The translations under genes and the position numbers were made by a program. From Firm-04 sp964463355 (lineage in GTDB: Bacteria; Bacillota; Clostridia; Oscillospirales; Ruminococcaceae): DNA of 64,000 nucleotides. The first letter of the stretch is position 1. Every line of letters begins with the position of its first letter. The notes under the pieces were generated by a model. That model ran no database searches. It saw nothing but the letters and a program-made list of their open reading frames with translations, and was not told where the DNA came from. Positions 51,484-60,556 of the stretch are shown piece after piece. The stretch is from positions 26,487 through 90,486 of the forward strand of contig CAYXBP010000007.1 in the NCBI GenBank assembly GCA_964463355.1. The letters run 5' to 3'.

Positions 51484-52406
51484 CCAAACAAGTTCATGGA
51501 CAAATAATGCTCGCCACTGTCAGGGAACAATGTTACGATCAACTTGCCTGCCATTTCAGGGCGTTTTGCCAGCTTTGCAGCACCGCACAATGCTGCACCA
51601 CCAGATATTCCTATGAGGATACCTTCCGTTTTTGCAACATCGTTGCAAGCGGTAAATGCTTCCTCATCAGTGATGGGAATAATACTGTCGTAAATGGTAG
51701 TATCCAAGGTTTCGGGGATAAATCCGGCGCCGATGCCCTGCAAACCGTGACTCCCCTTTTCCTTACCTGAAAGAACCGCAGAATTTGCAGGCTCTACTGC
51801 AACGATCTTCACCGAAGGGTTTTGCTCCTTAAGATATCTGCCAACACCGCTAAGGGTGCCACCGGTACCCACACCAGCCACAAAAGCGGCAACGGTGCCA
51901 TCGGTATCCGTCCATATTTCAGGCCCTGTGGATGCATAGTGTGCTTGAGGATTCGCCGGATTCACAAACTGCCCTGCGATCACTGAGCCGCTGATTTCCT
52001 TGTGCAATGCTTCAGCCTTGGCGATTGCACCTGCCATGCCCAGCGCGCCCTCGGTGAGTACCAGTTCTGCTCCACGGGCTGCAAGCAATTGACGGCGTTC
52101 CACGCTCATCGTATCGGGCATGGTAAGAATCACGCGTACGCCAAACTCGGCTGCCGCAGCCGCCAAACCGATGCCAGTATTACCGCTTGTCGGCTCAATC
52201 ACAGTATCACCGCGATGCAGCTTACCACTTGCAAACAAATCGCGGAGCATATACACCGCTGCACGATCTTTCACACTGCCACCTGGATTATACCACTCCA
52301 GTTTTGCCGCAATACTTGCGGGCAACTGATGCAGTTTTGCGTACTGCTCCAACATCAACAGGGGGGTATGCCCTGTGAGTGCGGAAAAGCTTCGATAGAT
52401 ATTCAA
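51480..52406 (-). CDS. cysK: O-acetylserine sulfhydrylase (cysteine synthase)
   Basis: The 308-residue PLP enzyme makes cysteine from O-acetylserine and sulfide. The PLP-binding Lys is in GGSVKDRAA (about 46). The substrate loop PTSGNTGIGLA and the phosphate loop GVGTGGTLSGVGRYL follow. The C-terminus contains GISGGAALCGA and TLFPDSGEHYLS. All motifs are typical for CysK. The start overlaps the tsaD stop by 4 bp. Embedding in an operon of RNA-modification genes (ttcA, tsaD, trmN6) may link cysteine supply to tRNA thiolation. Confidence 0.96.
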   Translation of the reverse strand: MNIYRSFSALTGHTPLLMLEQYAKLHQLPASIAAKLEWYNPGGSVKDRAAVYMLRDLFASGKLHRGDTVIEPTSGNTGIGLAAAAAEFGVRVILTMPDTMSVERRQLLAARGAELVLTEGALGMAGAIAKAEALHKEISGSVIAGQFVNPANPQAHYASTGPEIWTDTDGTVAAFVAGVGTGGTLSGVGRYLKEQNPSVKIVAVEPANSAVLSGKEKGSHGLQGIGAGFIPETLDTTIYDSIIPITDEEAFTACNDVAKTEGILIGISGGAALCGAAKLAKRPEMAGKLIVTLFPDSGEHYLSMNLFG

Positions 52407-53446
52407 ATGGGATTCCCCTTTCTCTCAAAGGAATAGGATTCGCCATGCAAAGCTTTGGATGCCATTGCATTAAGGCTTTCATCCGCGGTGATACCAGCAA
52501 GATAATTATAATATGCCTGTGATCCAATCATGGCAGCATTATCGCCACATAAATCTATCGTGGGCATATACAGGGTAATGCCCTCCTTCTCGCAAGCATC
52601 GGAAAGTTTGGCTCTTACACCACTATTTGCCGATACACCGCCAGAGAGTGCAACTGTTTTATAGCCATATTCCCTGGCGGCTTCGATCGTTTTTTCCGTA
52701 AGCACTGTTGCAATATTCTCTTGCAACGATGCAGCAAGATCATTATAATCAACCTCTTCATGCACTTGTTCTGCATGGTGCAGCAGATTCACTACAGCGG
52801 TCTTCAAGCCAGAAAAACTGAAATCAAAGGGGCTGCCTTCCATTTTTGGCTTAGGAAGTACAAAAGCATCGGCATGGCCCTGCTGTGCTGCGCGGTCGAT
52901 ATGCAACCCACCTGGATAGGGAAATGACATGGCACGCGCACATTTATCGAAGCACTCCCCTGCTGCATCATCCCGTGTTCTGCCAATGGTCTGAAAGACA
53001 GTATAATCGGTAACGGCAGCGATGCGGGTGTGACCCCCACTGACGATCAACGCCATATAGGGCGGTTTCAAATCGGGGTGCAGCAGATAATTTGCCGCAG
53101 CATGCCCTTCCGTATGGTGTACGGGAATCAGCGGTTTACCAGTTGCCAACGCAAGACCCTTCGCAAAGCTCACGCCCACAAGCAGCGCGCCGATCAGCCC
53201 TGGTGCAAATGTCACGCCGATGGCATCTACCTGAGCAAGCGTCAAACTCGCCTGCCGCAAGGATTCTTCCACCACATACAAAATATTCTCACAATGGCGG
53301 CGCGATGCCAATTCTGGCACAACTCCGCCATATTTTTTATGCTCCTCCGCCTGCGATGCGATCACATTGGAAAGGATTCTTCTGCCATCCTCAACGATGG
53401 CGGCGGCAGTTTCATCACAGGAGCTTTCAATTGCCAGTATCCGCAT
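52403..53446 (-). CDS. tsaD: tRNA N6-adenosine threonylcarbamoyltransferase TsaD
   Basis: The 347-residue enzyme transfers threonylcarbamoyl to A37 of ANN-decoding tRNAs. It begins MRILAIESSCDETAAAI, the classical family start. The metal-binding motif HHTEGHAAANY is at about 110-120. Further motifs are LIVSGGHT, GRTRDDAAGECFDKCAR and YPGG. The ATG at 53446 has AGGTGA nine bases upstream; the longer frame to 53650 is rejected. The N-terminus overlaps the end of ttcA by 20 bp. Partners tsaB and tsaE are not in the window. Confidence 0.97.
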   Translation of the reverse strand: MRILAIESSCDETAAAIVEDGRRILSNVIASQAEEHKKYGGVVPELASRRHCENILYVVEESLRQASLTLAQVDAIGVTFAPGLIGALLVGVSFAKGLALATGKPLIPVHHTEGHAAANYLLHPDLKPPYMALIVSGGHTRIAAVTDYTVFQTIGRTRDDAAGECFDKCARAMSFPYPGGLHIDRAAQQGHADAFVLPKPKMEGSPFDFSFSGLKTAVVNLLHHAEQVHEEVDYNDLAASLQENIATVLTEKTIEAAREYGYKTVALSGGVSANSGVRAKLSDACEKEGITLYMPTIDLCGDNAAMIGSQAYYNYLAGITADESLNAMASKALHGESYSFERKGNPI

Positions 53447-54281
53447 TTCGCGTTTCACCTGCCGTATCATTTTTTCGGACGTTTCGCTGTTCATCCATAA
53501 TATAAAAACGCGATGCCTTGCCGTTGGTTTCGGGGTCATCCGCTGCAAGATCGCGGTAATAGGTACGTCCACCCCAGCCGTCCACATTGGCACGACGCAT
53601 AGCACCAAACACTCTGGTTTTGAACCCCGAGTTTTCCTTTTCCTGCGCATGGATGAAGTTTTTCATGGCTTCGCGGCTGGTATGCCCATCCACAGGGCAA
53701 CGTGAACGGATGATCTCTGGCACATTTGCTTTTGCCGTGCGACGGATCTCACGCTCTGGTGCAAAGCTTAATGGGCGTATCATGGTAATATCCTTGCGCG
53801 AAAGATATGATTTTGGCGCATAACAGCCGATCCTGCCTTCAATAAAGAGGTTCATCAAAAAAGTTTCCAGTGCGTCATCGTTATGATGCCCCAGCGCTAG
53901 CTTATTGCAGCCCAAATCACGAGTGGCATCGTGGAGGGCACCGCGGCGCATTTTCGCACAAAGGCTGCACGGATGCGTTTCCTTGCGAGAATCAAACACG
54001 ATGCTACCAATCTGCGTGCGCAAGATATGGTAGGGCACGCCCAGTTCCGTGCAAAATCGCTCCACGGGAGAATAATCGGTTGGAATGCCCTGAAACTGCA
54101 AATCAAGGGTGACGGCAACCAATTCGTAATCATACAGCCCAAAACGCTGAAAATCACGCAAAGCACGCAACAGAACCAAGCTATCCTTACCACCCGAAAC
54201 GCCCACTGCGATACGGTCACCGTCTTGAATCAAATCATACTCATGAACAGCACGACGCAGGTAACCAAGAATTTTTTGCAT
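53427..54281 (-). CDS. ttcA: TtcA-family tRNA 2-thiolation enzyme
   Basis: The 284-residue ATP-dependent enzyme belongs to the PP-loop family. The PP motif is SGGKDS at about 29-34. Family Cys motifs HPCSLCAKMRRG (CxxC) and the later SRCPVDG may bind a cluster. HHNDDALETFLMN is also conserved. Related E. coli TtcA makes 2-thiocytidine-32 in tRNA. The start ATG at 54281 lies one base after the apgM stop without a clear ribosome site, which suggests translational coupling. The C-terminus overlaps tsaD. Confidence 0.93.
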   Translation of the reverse strand: MQKILGYLRRAVHEYDLIQDGDRIAVGVSGGKDSLVLLRALRDFQRFGLYDYELVAVTLDLQFQGIPTDYSPVERFCTELGVPYHILRTQIGSIVFDSRKETHPCSLCAKMRRGALHDATRDLGCNKLALGHHNDDALETFLMNLFIEGRIGCYAPKSYLSRKDITMIRPLSFAPEREIRRTAKANVPEIIRSRCPVDGHTSREAMKNFIHAQEKENSGFKTRVFGAMRRANVDGWGGRTYYRDLAADDPETNGKASRFYIMDEQRNVRKNDTAGETRNADTGN

Positions 54282-54282
54282 C

Positions 54283-55491
54283 TCAGTGGCCCAACAGACG
54301 CTGCATGATGGTATATCCCGGCTGAATGAGCAAGCCGGTTGCCTTTGCAGTATCTTCGTTAAATTCCGTAACGCCCTGCTGTTCTTTTTCACTGTCATAG
54401 ATCAGGAACGGCACAGCATCATTGGTATGCGTCATCAAGCAAAGGGGCGTAGGATGATCAGGGGTTACCAGCACACGATACGCACCCATTTCCGCCAGAG
54501 CATTGCACACGGGCTGTAAAACCTTCTGATCAATCAGTTCAATGGCACGTACTTTGTTTTCTGGTTCATTGCGATGACCACACTCATCAGGGGCTTCCAC
54601 ATGGATGTATACCAAATCTGCACCATTACGGAACGCCGCAATGGCGGCATTTGCCTTGCCCTCAAAATTCGTATCCAGATAGCCTGTTGCGCCCTCTACA
54701 TGAATCACCTGCATGTCAGCAAACTTTCCGATGCCTTTCAGCAGATCCACCGCAGAGATCATTGCGCCATGCACGCCATACTTCTCATAGAAATTCTCAA
54801 GCTGCGCACGCTTGCCTTCGCCCCAGAACCACACGCTGTTGGCAGGACGCAACCCCTTTGCCATTCTCTCCTTGTTCAGAGGATGATCTTTCAGCAGCTC
54901 GTAGGATTTTTGCATCATGGCATATAGCTTTGCTGCATTGGGATGCGTGGGCAGATACGCGCGGACAGGCTTACCTGTGATATCGTGGGGCGGCGTAATC
55001 TTTCCCAGATCCAGTGTACCCTTGTGCCAGATCAAACAATGGCGGTAGCTGACACCGTTGTACAATTCGAATTCCTCGTTATTAAAATGCTCTGCCAGAT
55101 ATTTGACTAGAACGGCAGCCTCCTCAGTGGAGATATCCCCTGCGCAGTAATCCACGATGGTTTTATCAGCATAATCCGGTTCATCTGTCACCGTCACCAA
55201 ATTACAGCGCAGCGACACATCATCGTCCGCCATATCAATGCCAATGCTGCCTGCTTCCAACGGAGAACGTCCAGTATAGCAAGTAGCGGGATCATACCCC
55301 AACACCGCAAGATTTGCCACATCACTACCGGGTTTCATGCCATCAGGAACAGTTTTCACCACGCCTACCTCTGCCTTTTGGGCAAGCGACTGCATAAAGG
55401 GTGCCTTAGCCATCATCAACGGCGTTTTTCCCCCAAATTGCTCCACAGGATAATCTGCCATACCATCACAAAGCATTACAAGATACTTCAT
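54283..55491 (-). CDS. apgM: cofactor-independent phosphoglycerate mutase, archaeal type
   Basis: The 402-residue alkaline phosphatase-fold enzyme interconverts 3- and 2-phosphoglycerate. It starts MKYLVMLCDGMADYP with the catalytic metal-binding Asp. Family motifs are GSDVANLAVLGYDP, YTGRSPLEA, FWGEGK and HVEAPDECGHR, followed by TPDHPTPLCLMTHT with metal-binding His residues. The Ser in GSDVANL is the phosphorylated nucleophile. The start ATG at 55491 has GGAGG seven bases upstream; the longer frame to 55536 is rejected. It leads the operon that continues with ttcA. Confidence 0.95.
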   Translation of the reverse strand: MKYLVMLCDGMADYPVEQFGGKTPLMMAKAPFMQSLAQKAEVGVVKTVPDGMKPGSDVANLAVLGYDPATCYTGRSPLEAGSIGIDMADDDVSLRCNLVTVTDEPDYADKTIVDYCAGDISTEEAAVLVKYLAEHFNNEEFELYNGVSYRHCLIWHKGTLDLGKITPPHDITGKPVRAYLPTHPNAAKLYAMMQKSYELLKDHPLNKERMAKGLRPANSVWFWGEGKRAQLENFYEKYGVHGAMISAVDLLKGIGKFADMQVIHVEGATGYLDTNFEGKANAAIAAFRNGADLVYIHVEAPDECGHRNEPENKVRAIELIDQKVLQPVCNALAEMGAYRVLVTPDHPTPLCLMTHTNDAVPFLIYDSEKEQQGVTEFNEDTAKATGLLIQPGYTIMQRLLGH

Positions 55492-55557
55492 AAAAAACCT
55501 CCACATATCTGTATCAAACATATGCAGCAGATGCACGCATCACCTGCAAACCTACAA

Positions 55558-55591
55558 AGAAAAACGGGATGAGTCCCAGACACACCCCGCT
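55558..55591 (-). terminator. terminator of the Cys/Asp-rich small protein gene
   Basis: On the minus strand a GC-rich stem (GCGGGGTG with a single mismatch against CATCCCGT) is followed by TTTTTC. It lies between this gene and apgM. Confidence 0.7.
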
Positions 55592-55609
55592 GTATGCAAA
55601 TCCGACCGA

Positions 55610-55906
55610 TCACACTTCGGCGTCGTCCTTGGCCTCTTTTTCTTCCGCTTTATCCTCAGCAGCAGTGCTGTCAGATTCTGCCTCGGTTGCTGCGTCATCC
55701 GCTGCATCCTCAGTGGGCTGTGCTTCTTCCCCGCAGGTATCGCAAACACCGCAGGTATCGCAGCAGCAATCCTCATCATCGCACTCGTCGATATCGTCTG
55801 CGTCATAGCAGCAGGATGCGTTCTGTTTCCGTTTTGTCAGTGCGACTGCAACCGCTGTACCTGCGGCTGCTGCGGCAAGCAATGCAAGAAGTGTCAATTT
55901 TTTCAT
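55610..55906 (-). CDS. small membrane-anchored Cys- and Asp/Glu-rich protein
   Basis: The 98-residue protein has an N-terminal membrane helix (about 4-22), a basic stop, then a cluster with ten Cys residues in about 30 positions (SCCYDADDIDECDDEDCCC, then DTCGVCDTCGE). The remainder is a low-complexity tail of Glu, Asp and Ala. The cluster suggests metal binding or disulfide links, but I know of no family. The gene has a perfect-spacing promoter at 56018-56046, a GAGGAA ribosome site and its own terminator. It is likely expressed as a single gene. Low complexity makes homology hard to judge. Confidence 0.8.
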   Translation of the reverse strand: MKKLTLLALLAAAAAGTAVAVALTKRKQNASCCYDADDIDECDDEDCCCDTCGVCDTCGEEAQPTEDAADDAATEAESDSTAAEDKAEEKEAKDDAEV

Positions 55907-56017
55907 TTGAATTCCTCATTTCTCCGCATGGACAGGTATGGAAAGCAACCTGATTTTGGAAGGTACTTTCCGCAGTTGACCGTTGCTTATGCGGTATACA
56001 ACGGCTCTGACACGATT

Positions 56018-56046
56018 ATTATACCACAGTTGCGTCATAATTTCAA
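56018..56046 (-). promoter_or_regulatory. promoter for the Cys/Asp-rich small protein
   Basis: On the minus strand TTGAAA (56046-56041) and TATAAT (56023-56018) are separated by 17 bp. Confidence 0.85.
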
Positions 56047-56301
56047 GTAGTTTTTTCAGATTTTAAGAAAAAATGCGCACTCCATCAATTATAAACGGCG
56101 CGAAAAAAGCAGAAGTAGTTTCCTGTTTTTCAACGCTTACCCCCTAAGCGCTCACTTTTTCGAGTATGAAAGGACGCTTTTTATGCAAGGATAGCGTTAT
56201 ACTTTTTCTTTCATTATTCTCCTCGCGCGTGCTACATGAATCGTCAATCGTCCCTTTTTACCGGCAGCTGAAAAAATCTTTGTTTTTTTCGAATTTTCTA
56301 C
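56047..56301. other. intergenic region without a gene
   Basis: Together with the flanking promoters, the stretch 55907-56341 holds no reading frame that looks coding. It is A+T-rich, with an AAGCGCTCAC and AAGGACGC imperfect repeat, and leads into the tRNA promoter. I see no riboswitch or terminator in it. Confidence 0.5.
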
Positions 56302-56330
56302 TTGACAAACCGTCGTGGATGTGATATAAT
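56302..56330 (+). promoter_or_regulatory. consensus promoter for tRNA-Trp
   Basis: TTGACA at 56302-56307 and TATAAT at 56325-56330 are separated by 17 bp, 12 bp before the tRNA. Confidence 0.92.
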
Positions 56331-56341
56331 AAGCAAGTCTT

Positions 56342-56417
56342 AGGGGTATAGCTCAGCTGGTAGAGCAACGGACTCCAAATCCGTGTGCCGAGGGTTCGAT
56401 TCCTTCTGCCCCTGCCA
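56342..56417 (+). tRNA. trnW: tRNA-Trp (anticodon CCA)
   Basis: The 76-nt cloverleaf has a 7-bp acceptor stem (AGGGGTA with TGCCCCT), a D arm (GCTC/GAGC), an anticodon stem CGGA/TCCG with the loop CTCCAAA, and a T arm with GGTTCGATTCC. The 3' CCA is encoded (56415-56417). The anticodon CCA reads UGG. It has its own promoter and terminator. Confidence 0.98.
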
Positions 56418-56425
56418 TTTGCCAG

Positions 56426-56463
56426 AGCAAGCTGTGAACATTGCTTCGCAGCTTGCTTTTTTT
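56426..56463 (+). terminator. terminator of the tRNA-Trp transcript
   Basis: The stem AGCAAGCTG/CAGCTTGCT is followed by a T run and begins 9 bp after the tRNA. Confidence 0.9.
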
Positions 56464-56552
56464 ACCTCAATTTGTAGTAGTCAATTATCCGTGCGTTTGC
56501 AAGACCTACAAAGGCATATCCTTTCATCACCATACACAACAGGAGTGATTGT

Positions 56553-57743
56553 ATGAAAAACAGGCAAATAGGAGTGTTATTTGCATCTGCCCTTTTGATT
56601 TGTACGCTTGGACTATCTGGCACATCTGTGCAGGCAGAGCATACAGATACACCAGAATATACAATTCAGGATGTCAGACTGCTTCAGGATTTTCTCCTTG
56701 CAAAACCGACAGCTAAAGACCTTTCGGACAAGCCTTATGACATAAACGATGACGGCAGATGGGATGTATCTGACCTATGCCTTATGAAACGTCAGATTTT
56801 GCAGAACAGATCACAGCATGAGGTCCTGGTATCCGATGCTGCGGGATTGAGAGCTGCTCTTCAAAACGCTGCTGCCGGAGATACGATCCTTTTATCGCCC
56901 GGAGTATACGAAAGCAGTGACTATGGTGCAAAAGCCTCGCTGTTCCATTCTGATGCAGAAGGAACTGAAAATAATCCCATCACCATAAAAAGTGCCGATC
57001 CGGACGCTCCGGCTGTTCTGAAAGGAGCAGAAGTACAAAGAGGCATTGTGCTGTATATTACGGGCGATTACTGGAATATCAGCAATATTGTCTGCTGCAA
57101 TGCGCAGAAAGGAATCATGCTGGATAATTCCAATTACTCTGTCATCAACGATGTGGAGGTATACAGCACAGGGCAAGAGGGCATCCATCTGCGCGACGGC
57201 AGTTCTCACTGTCAGATCATCGGTGCAAAGGTTCATGATACAGGTCTTGCCGGATCTTACGGGGAAGCAATCTATATTGGCAGTGCCAAATCCACCAATG
57301 GCTATGTACATGAATGCGATGACAATCTGATAAAGGGCTGCGTATTAGGTCCGAATGTGTCCGATGAATCCATTGATATCAAGGAATACACGACCGGAAA
57401 CATCATCGAGGAATGTACGATGTACGGTGAAGGCATGACGGCAACAGACAGCTTTATTGATATCAAGGGAAATGAGACGATTGTTAGAAACAACATTTGC
57501 TACTCACAGGACAATACCGTGATCACTGATGCATTTCAGTTACACTGTCAGGTGGAAGGCTGGGGCATTGACAACGTAGTCTATGGCAACACGGTCTATT
57601 TTTCAGGCGATACGGAATATATTGTGAGAACATGGAACGGTACTTCATGCACAGTATATGACAACATTCGCAAACCTGAAAATAACGATTTCATGTATCG
57701 GGCGTACAACGGAAGCACCATTACGATTAAGGTTACACAATAA
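56553..57743 (+). CDS. exported right-handed beta-helix protein with N-terminal dockerin
   Basis: The 396-residue protein has a signal peptide (about 1-28, ending near VQA). A dockerin-like domain follows at about 37-88: TIQDVRLLQDFLLAK is a degenerate first repeat and YDINDDGRWDVSDLCLMKRQ is a good second calcium repeat. From about 95 onwards is a right-handed parallel beta-helix, with repeats such as WNISNIVCCNAQKGI and IIGAKVHDTG. This fold is common in pectate lyases and chondroitinase-B-like lyases. N-terminal dockerin position is less common. Ribosome site CAGGAG. It sits directly after tRNA-Trp and before the mobile element. Confidence 0.88.
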   Translation: MKNRQIGVLFASALLICTLGLSGTSVQAEHTDTPEYTIQDVRLLQDFLLAKPTAKDLSDKPYDINDDGRWDVSDLCLMKRQILQNRSQHEVLVSDAAGLRAALQNAAAGDTILLSPGVYESSDYGAKASLFHSDAEGTENNPITIKSADPDAPAVLKGAEVQRGIVLYITGDYWNISNIVCCNAQKGIMLDNSNYSVINDVEVYSTGQEGIHLRDGSSHCQIIGAKVHDTGLAGSYGEAIYIGSAKSTNGYVHECDDNLIKGCVLGPNVSDESIDIKEYTTGNIIEECTMYGEGMTATDSFIDIKGNETIVRNNICYSQDNTVITDAFQLHCQVEGWGIDNVVYGNTVYFSGDTEYIVRTWNGTSCTVYDNIRKPENNDFMYRAYNGSTITIKVTQ

Positions 57744-57753
57744 AATATGAGAG

Positions 57754-57784
57754 AAAAGCATCTGCTTTGAGCAGGTGCTTTTTT
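57754..57784 (+). terminator. terminator after the beta-helix gene
   Basis: The stem AAAGCATCTGC/GCAGGTGCTTT with a TTTGA loop is followed by a T run. Confidence 0.88.
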
Positions 57785-57811
57785 CATGCCCTGACGAGGA
57801 GGTGATATCGC

Positions 57812-58051
57812 ATGGCAAACAGAATCAAGGGTATTACGGTCGAGATCAACGGTAATACAACCAGTCTGCAAAAATCACTGCAAAGTGTCGATAAGAACAT
57901 CAAGAATACACAGACACAGCTCAAAGATGTGGAAAAGCTGCTGTTATTGAAGCGATTACAGGCAGTAAATGCGATGGCTTCATCAGCACACATACGGCTG
58001 AAACATTGGAGGGTATGCTATTTGGAGTTACTATACAACAGAGTTATTTAA
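57812..58051 (+). pseudogene. phage tape-measure protein, N-terminal fragment 1
   Basis: The first about 45 codons match the start of phage tail tape-measure proteins (MANRIKGITVEINGN, then TQTQLKDVEKLL), behind a strong GAGGAGG site. After about 57955 the frame changes to unrelated sequence; in the shifted frame it reads AVIEAITGSKCDGF, a different fragment. The gene is cut to under a tenth of the normal length. A second, divergent start of the same gene type lies at 62261. Confidence 0.75.
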
Positions 58052-58122
58052 GGGCAATCAACCCCAACAAACTCCACTAAACCATTATAACACATTTCAA
58101 TTCAAATTACAAGGGCGCAAGT

Positions 58123-58356
58123 GTGAACAATGATCAAGCCCTGAACTTTGGCAGAGCCGTCCTTGCTGACAAGTCCCGTATGGGCTTTACCGCTGAAATC
58201 CGTGCTTTGCTCCAGAAGTACGGTGCTACGAAACTATCTGGCATTGGCCCTGACAACTACAAGGCACTCCTCGCCGATGCGGAGGTGCTGACAGACGCCG
58301 CCCAGAAATTAATGCAAAATAAACGGACACAATCTGGCATAGTTTCAAAACGATAG
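58123..58356 (+). pseudogene. remnant of a small phage/ICE protein
   Basis: The 77-codon frame opens with GTG. It contains LADKSRMGFTAEIRALLQKYGA and ALLADAEVL, a pattern seen in small proteins of clostridial phages and integrative elements. The beginning and end appear replaced by other sequence; the normal N-terminus is missing. Its function is unknown. The frame has a poor ribosome site, so it is probably not expressed. Confidence 0.5.
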
Positions 58357-58658
58357 TACATAAGAAAATCGCCGCAAACACGCAGTTTACGACGTTTGAT
58401 GTCTAAGAACGGTGATTCTGATACAATTGCGACCTTGTTGATTACCGTTTAATTCTGATGGAGTGTATTTTCTTTTGCCCAAGCGTTTTCTGTTTGGTTG
58501 TATTTTTATGAGTGCATTTTATGCCATTGTGCCGTTGTATCGGTGAAGAACGATGCCTTGCTTGATGTGTACACGGGAGTTGCCACCGCAGACGGTCCCT
58601 GCGCATTGAGCGTTGAGGAAACACCTGCATTGGAAATTCCTAAATTCCGTGCAAAGTT
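58357..58658. other. mosaic phage-derived sequence without intact gene
   Basis: This 300-bp stretch holds no gene with start and stop. A frame at about 58541-58680 encodes VKNDALLDVYTGVATADGP and a Pro-rich continuation, perhaps another phage-gene fragment, which I could not identify. Confidence 0.4.
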
Positions 58659-59099
58659 TTGCCCGCAGTTGTACGATTCTCTGTCGATGGCGTAAACTAC
58701 GGCGTGCTTATCGCAAGTATTGAGGGTAAAGGAAACATCAAAGAGATTGCTTTCGACCGTTGGGGTGCGGTGCAGATGTCGCAGAACCTTGAAGGGTTGG
58801 GGTTTACAATGGTGCAGTTCGGACAGGGTTACAAAGATATGTCACCGCCTACCAAGGAATTGATGAAACTGACTCTGGAACAGGCGCTTGCCCACAACGG
58901 ACACCCTGTTCTCCGCTGGATGATGGATAACATTTTCATCAGGCGTGACCCTACTGGAAACATCAAGCCGGACAAAGAAAAATCCACAGAGAAGATTGAC
59001 AGTGCGGTTGCCATGATTATGGCTCTTGACCGTGCAATCCGCTGTGGATGTGTTTCTGATGATTCTATTTATGATTCGAGGGAGATGCTGATTTTGTAG
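58659..59099 (+). pseudogene. phage terminase large subunit, C-terminal fragment
   Basis: The last about 125 codons match the C-terminal nuclease domain of HK97-type large terminases: IKEIAFDRWGAVQMSQNL, then QGYKDMSPPTKELMKL, then KSTEKIDSAVAMIMALDRAIR. The Walker ATPase part is absent. The fragment has no ribosome site of its own. It shows that the DNA-packaging part of the phage was deleted. Confidence 0.85.
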
Positions 59100-59143
59100 T
59101 TTTGCTTACTCCTACAAGCTGAAATTGTCGAGTTGTTTAAGCA

Positions 59144-60148
59144 TTAATTCTTTTTCTTTTTTATAATATAGCTTGGCTTAACAAACCATTTTATTGCTTT
59201 AGGATATTTTTCGGCATGATTCATTACATAAACGGATGCAATAATATATATAATCCAAATCGTCAGGGAAATAGCTGTGAAAACAATAAAAACAAATCTT
59301 AATTCCTTGTTATTCGCATTTGTTTTATCAAGTGTTATGTATGTGTTTTCATTACTTGAAAGCATATATATCCTTGTTTTTTCTTCCTTTAGATCCTTTT
59401 GAAGAAAACATAACTTAATTGTATTTTTATCAGATACATCTTTTTCAAGATTTTCATAGTTGGCAGATGCATCATCCAACTCCCATGTAAAAAATGTTTC
59501 TGGATGAGAAGCAAGCTTAATAATCAGACGTTTATGACCTTCATCGTTTTCAGAATCAAATTTATAACTTGCAATGGTATCGCTGTATGAACTTAAATCT
59601 TCCATTTTAACAGGTCTGGTTACATATATTCCCCAAAACATAAAAGCTAAAATAGCTGCAATAAAAAGTAACCATATGAATATAAATTCTCCCGGACTTT
59701 TAATATTGCCATTAAACAACTTTGATTGTGATTCAGTTTTTATTTCTGCATTTCTGGAATACTGCATTGCGATTCTGACAAATTTCCTGCTGTTTGCTGC
59801 CATAGAGTCTATAAGTATAATTCTGTAACCAACAGTGATAAATGAATCTTTTCCATAACTGATTTTTTTAATTTGTGAATAGTTATATTCATGTGTAATT
59901 CTAAACATATCCCTGTAGTAAAAACCTAAAGGTGTATAATCAATTTTCTGATTCGCAGTTAATGTCATTATCAAAGATAACAGTAAAAATATCCCAAATA
60001 TAAGAATAGTCAGAAATTCAGCACGATTAAAAAAAGATAGAATTAAAACAATTCCAAAAAATAGTGACCCTATGATTCCTATAAATGGCACAATTACATT
60101 AATTCTTACTGTTCCACATTGCTTTTTGTTATACGATTCGTTATTCAT
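59144..60148 (-). CDS. A+T-rich membrane protein of unknown function
   Basis: The 334-residue protein has two N-terminal membrane helices (about 20-60), a soluble PH-like region with the DYTPLGFYYRDMF and SQIKKISYGKD segments, a helix near 155-175, a second soluble domain, and a C-terminal helix near 285-310. The base composition is far more A+T-rich than the adjacent phage fragments. The ATG at 60148 or the GTG at 60157 may start it; no clear ribosome site is seen. It lies antisense to the phage genes and is intact. I do not know a function; it may be a cargo gene. Confidence 0.7.
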   Translation of the reverse strand: MNNESYNKKQCGTVRINVIVPFIGIIGSLFFGIVLILSFFNRAEFLTILIFGIFLLLSLIMTLTANQKIDYTPLGFYYRDMFRITHEYNYSQIKKISYGKDSFITVGYRIILIDSMAANSRKFVRIAMQYSRNAEIKTESQSKLFNGNIKSPGEFIFIWLLFIAAILAFMFWGIYVTRPVKMEDLSSYSDTIASYKFDSENDEGHKRLIIKLASHPETFFTWELDDASANYENLEKDVSDKNTIKLCFLQKDLKEEKTRIYMLSSNENTYITLDKTNANNKELRFVFIVFTAISLTIWIIYIIASVYVMNHAEKYPKAIKWFVKPSYIIKKKKN

Positions 60149-60286
60149 AATAGACACTTCATAATTATAACTTACTAAATTATCTCCAAAAATTCCGATT
60201 TATAGAGTTTCTACCCTACATCTGTTTAGTTTAGTATATTATACCACACTTCAACCCTCAAAGTCAAGAAAAGGAGTTGATTTTTC

Positions 60287-60556
60287 ATGGGTATTTTCAC
60301 AGGACTATTCAAGTCCAGAAAGAAGAGCCTTACAGCATATTGCGGTTTATGCCTGTGTGAGAGTGCTGTCGGAGGCTATCGCACAACTGCCACTGCACTT
60401 ATACAAATACAACGAGAAAGGAAAAGAGCGAGTGCCGCAGCACCCGCTTTACTTTTTGCTTCACGATCAGCCAAATCCCGAAATGACATCGTTTGTATTC
60501 CGAGAAACGCTGATGTCACATCTTCTGATTTACGGCAATGCCTACGCACAAATCAT
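60287..60556 (+). pseudogene. phage portal protein, frameshifted N-terminal fragment
   Basis: The start (MGIFTGLFKSRKK) follows an AAGGAG site. Then the portal sequence continues in another frame: AVYACVRVLSEAIAQLPLHL and later YGNAYAQIITK. The first and second parts are separated by a frame change near 60330 that removes sequence. At about 60556 the frame is fused to capsid sequence, so the C-terminal two thirds of the portal gene are deleted. Confidence 0.8.

Noticed and set aside
53447..53650. longer tsaD frame
   Set aside because: The 68 extra residues overlap ttcA and differ from the family, whose members start at MRILAIESS.
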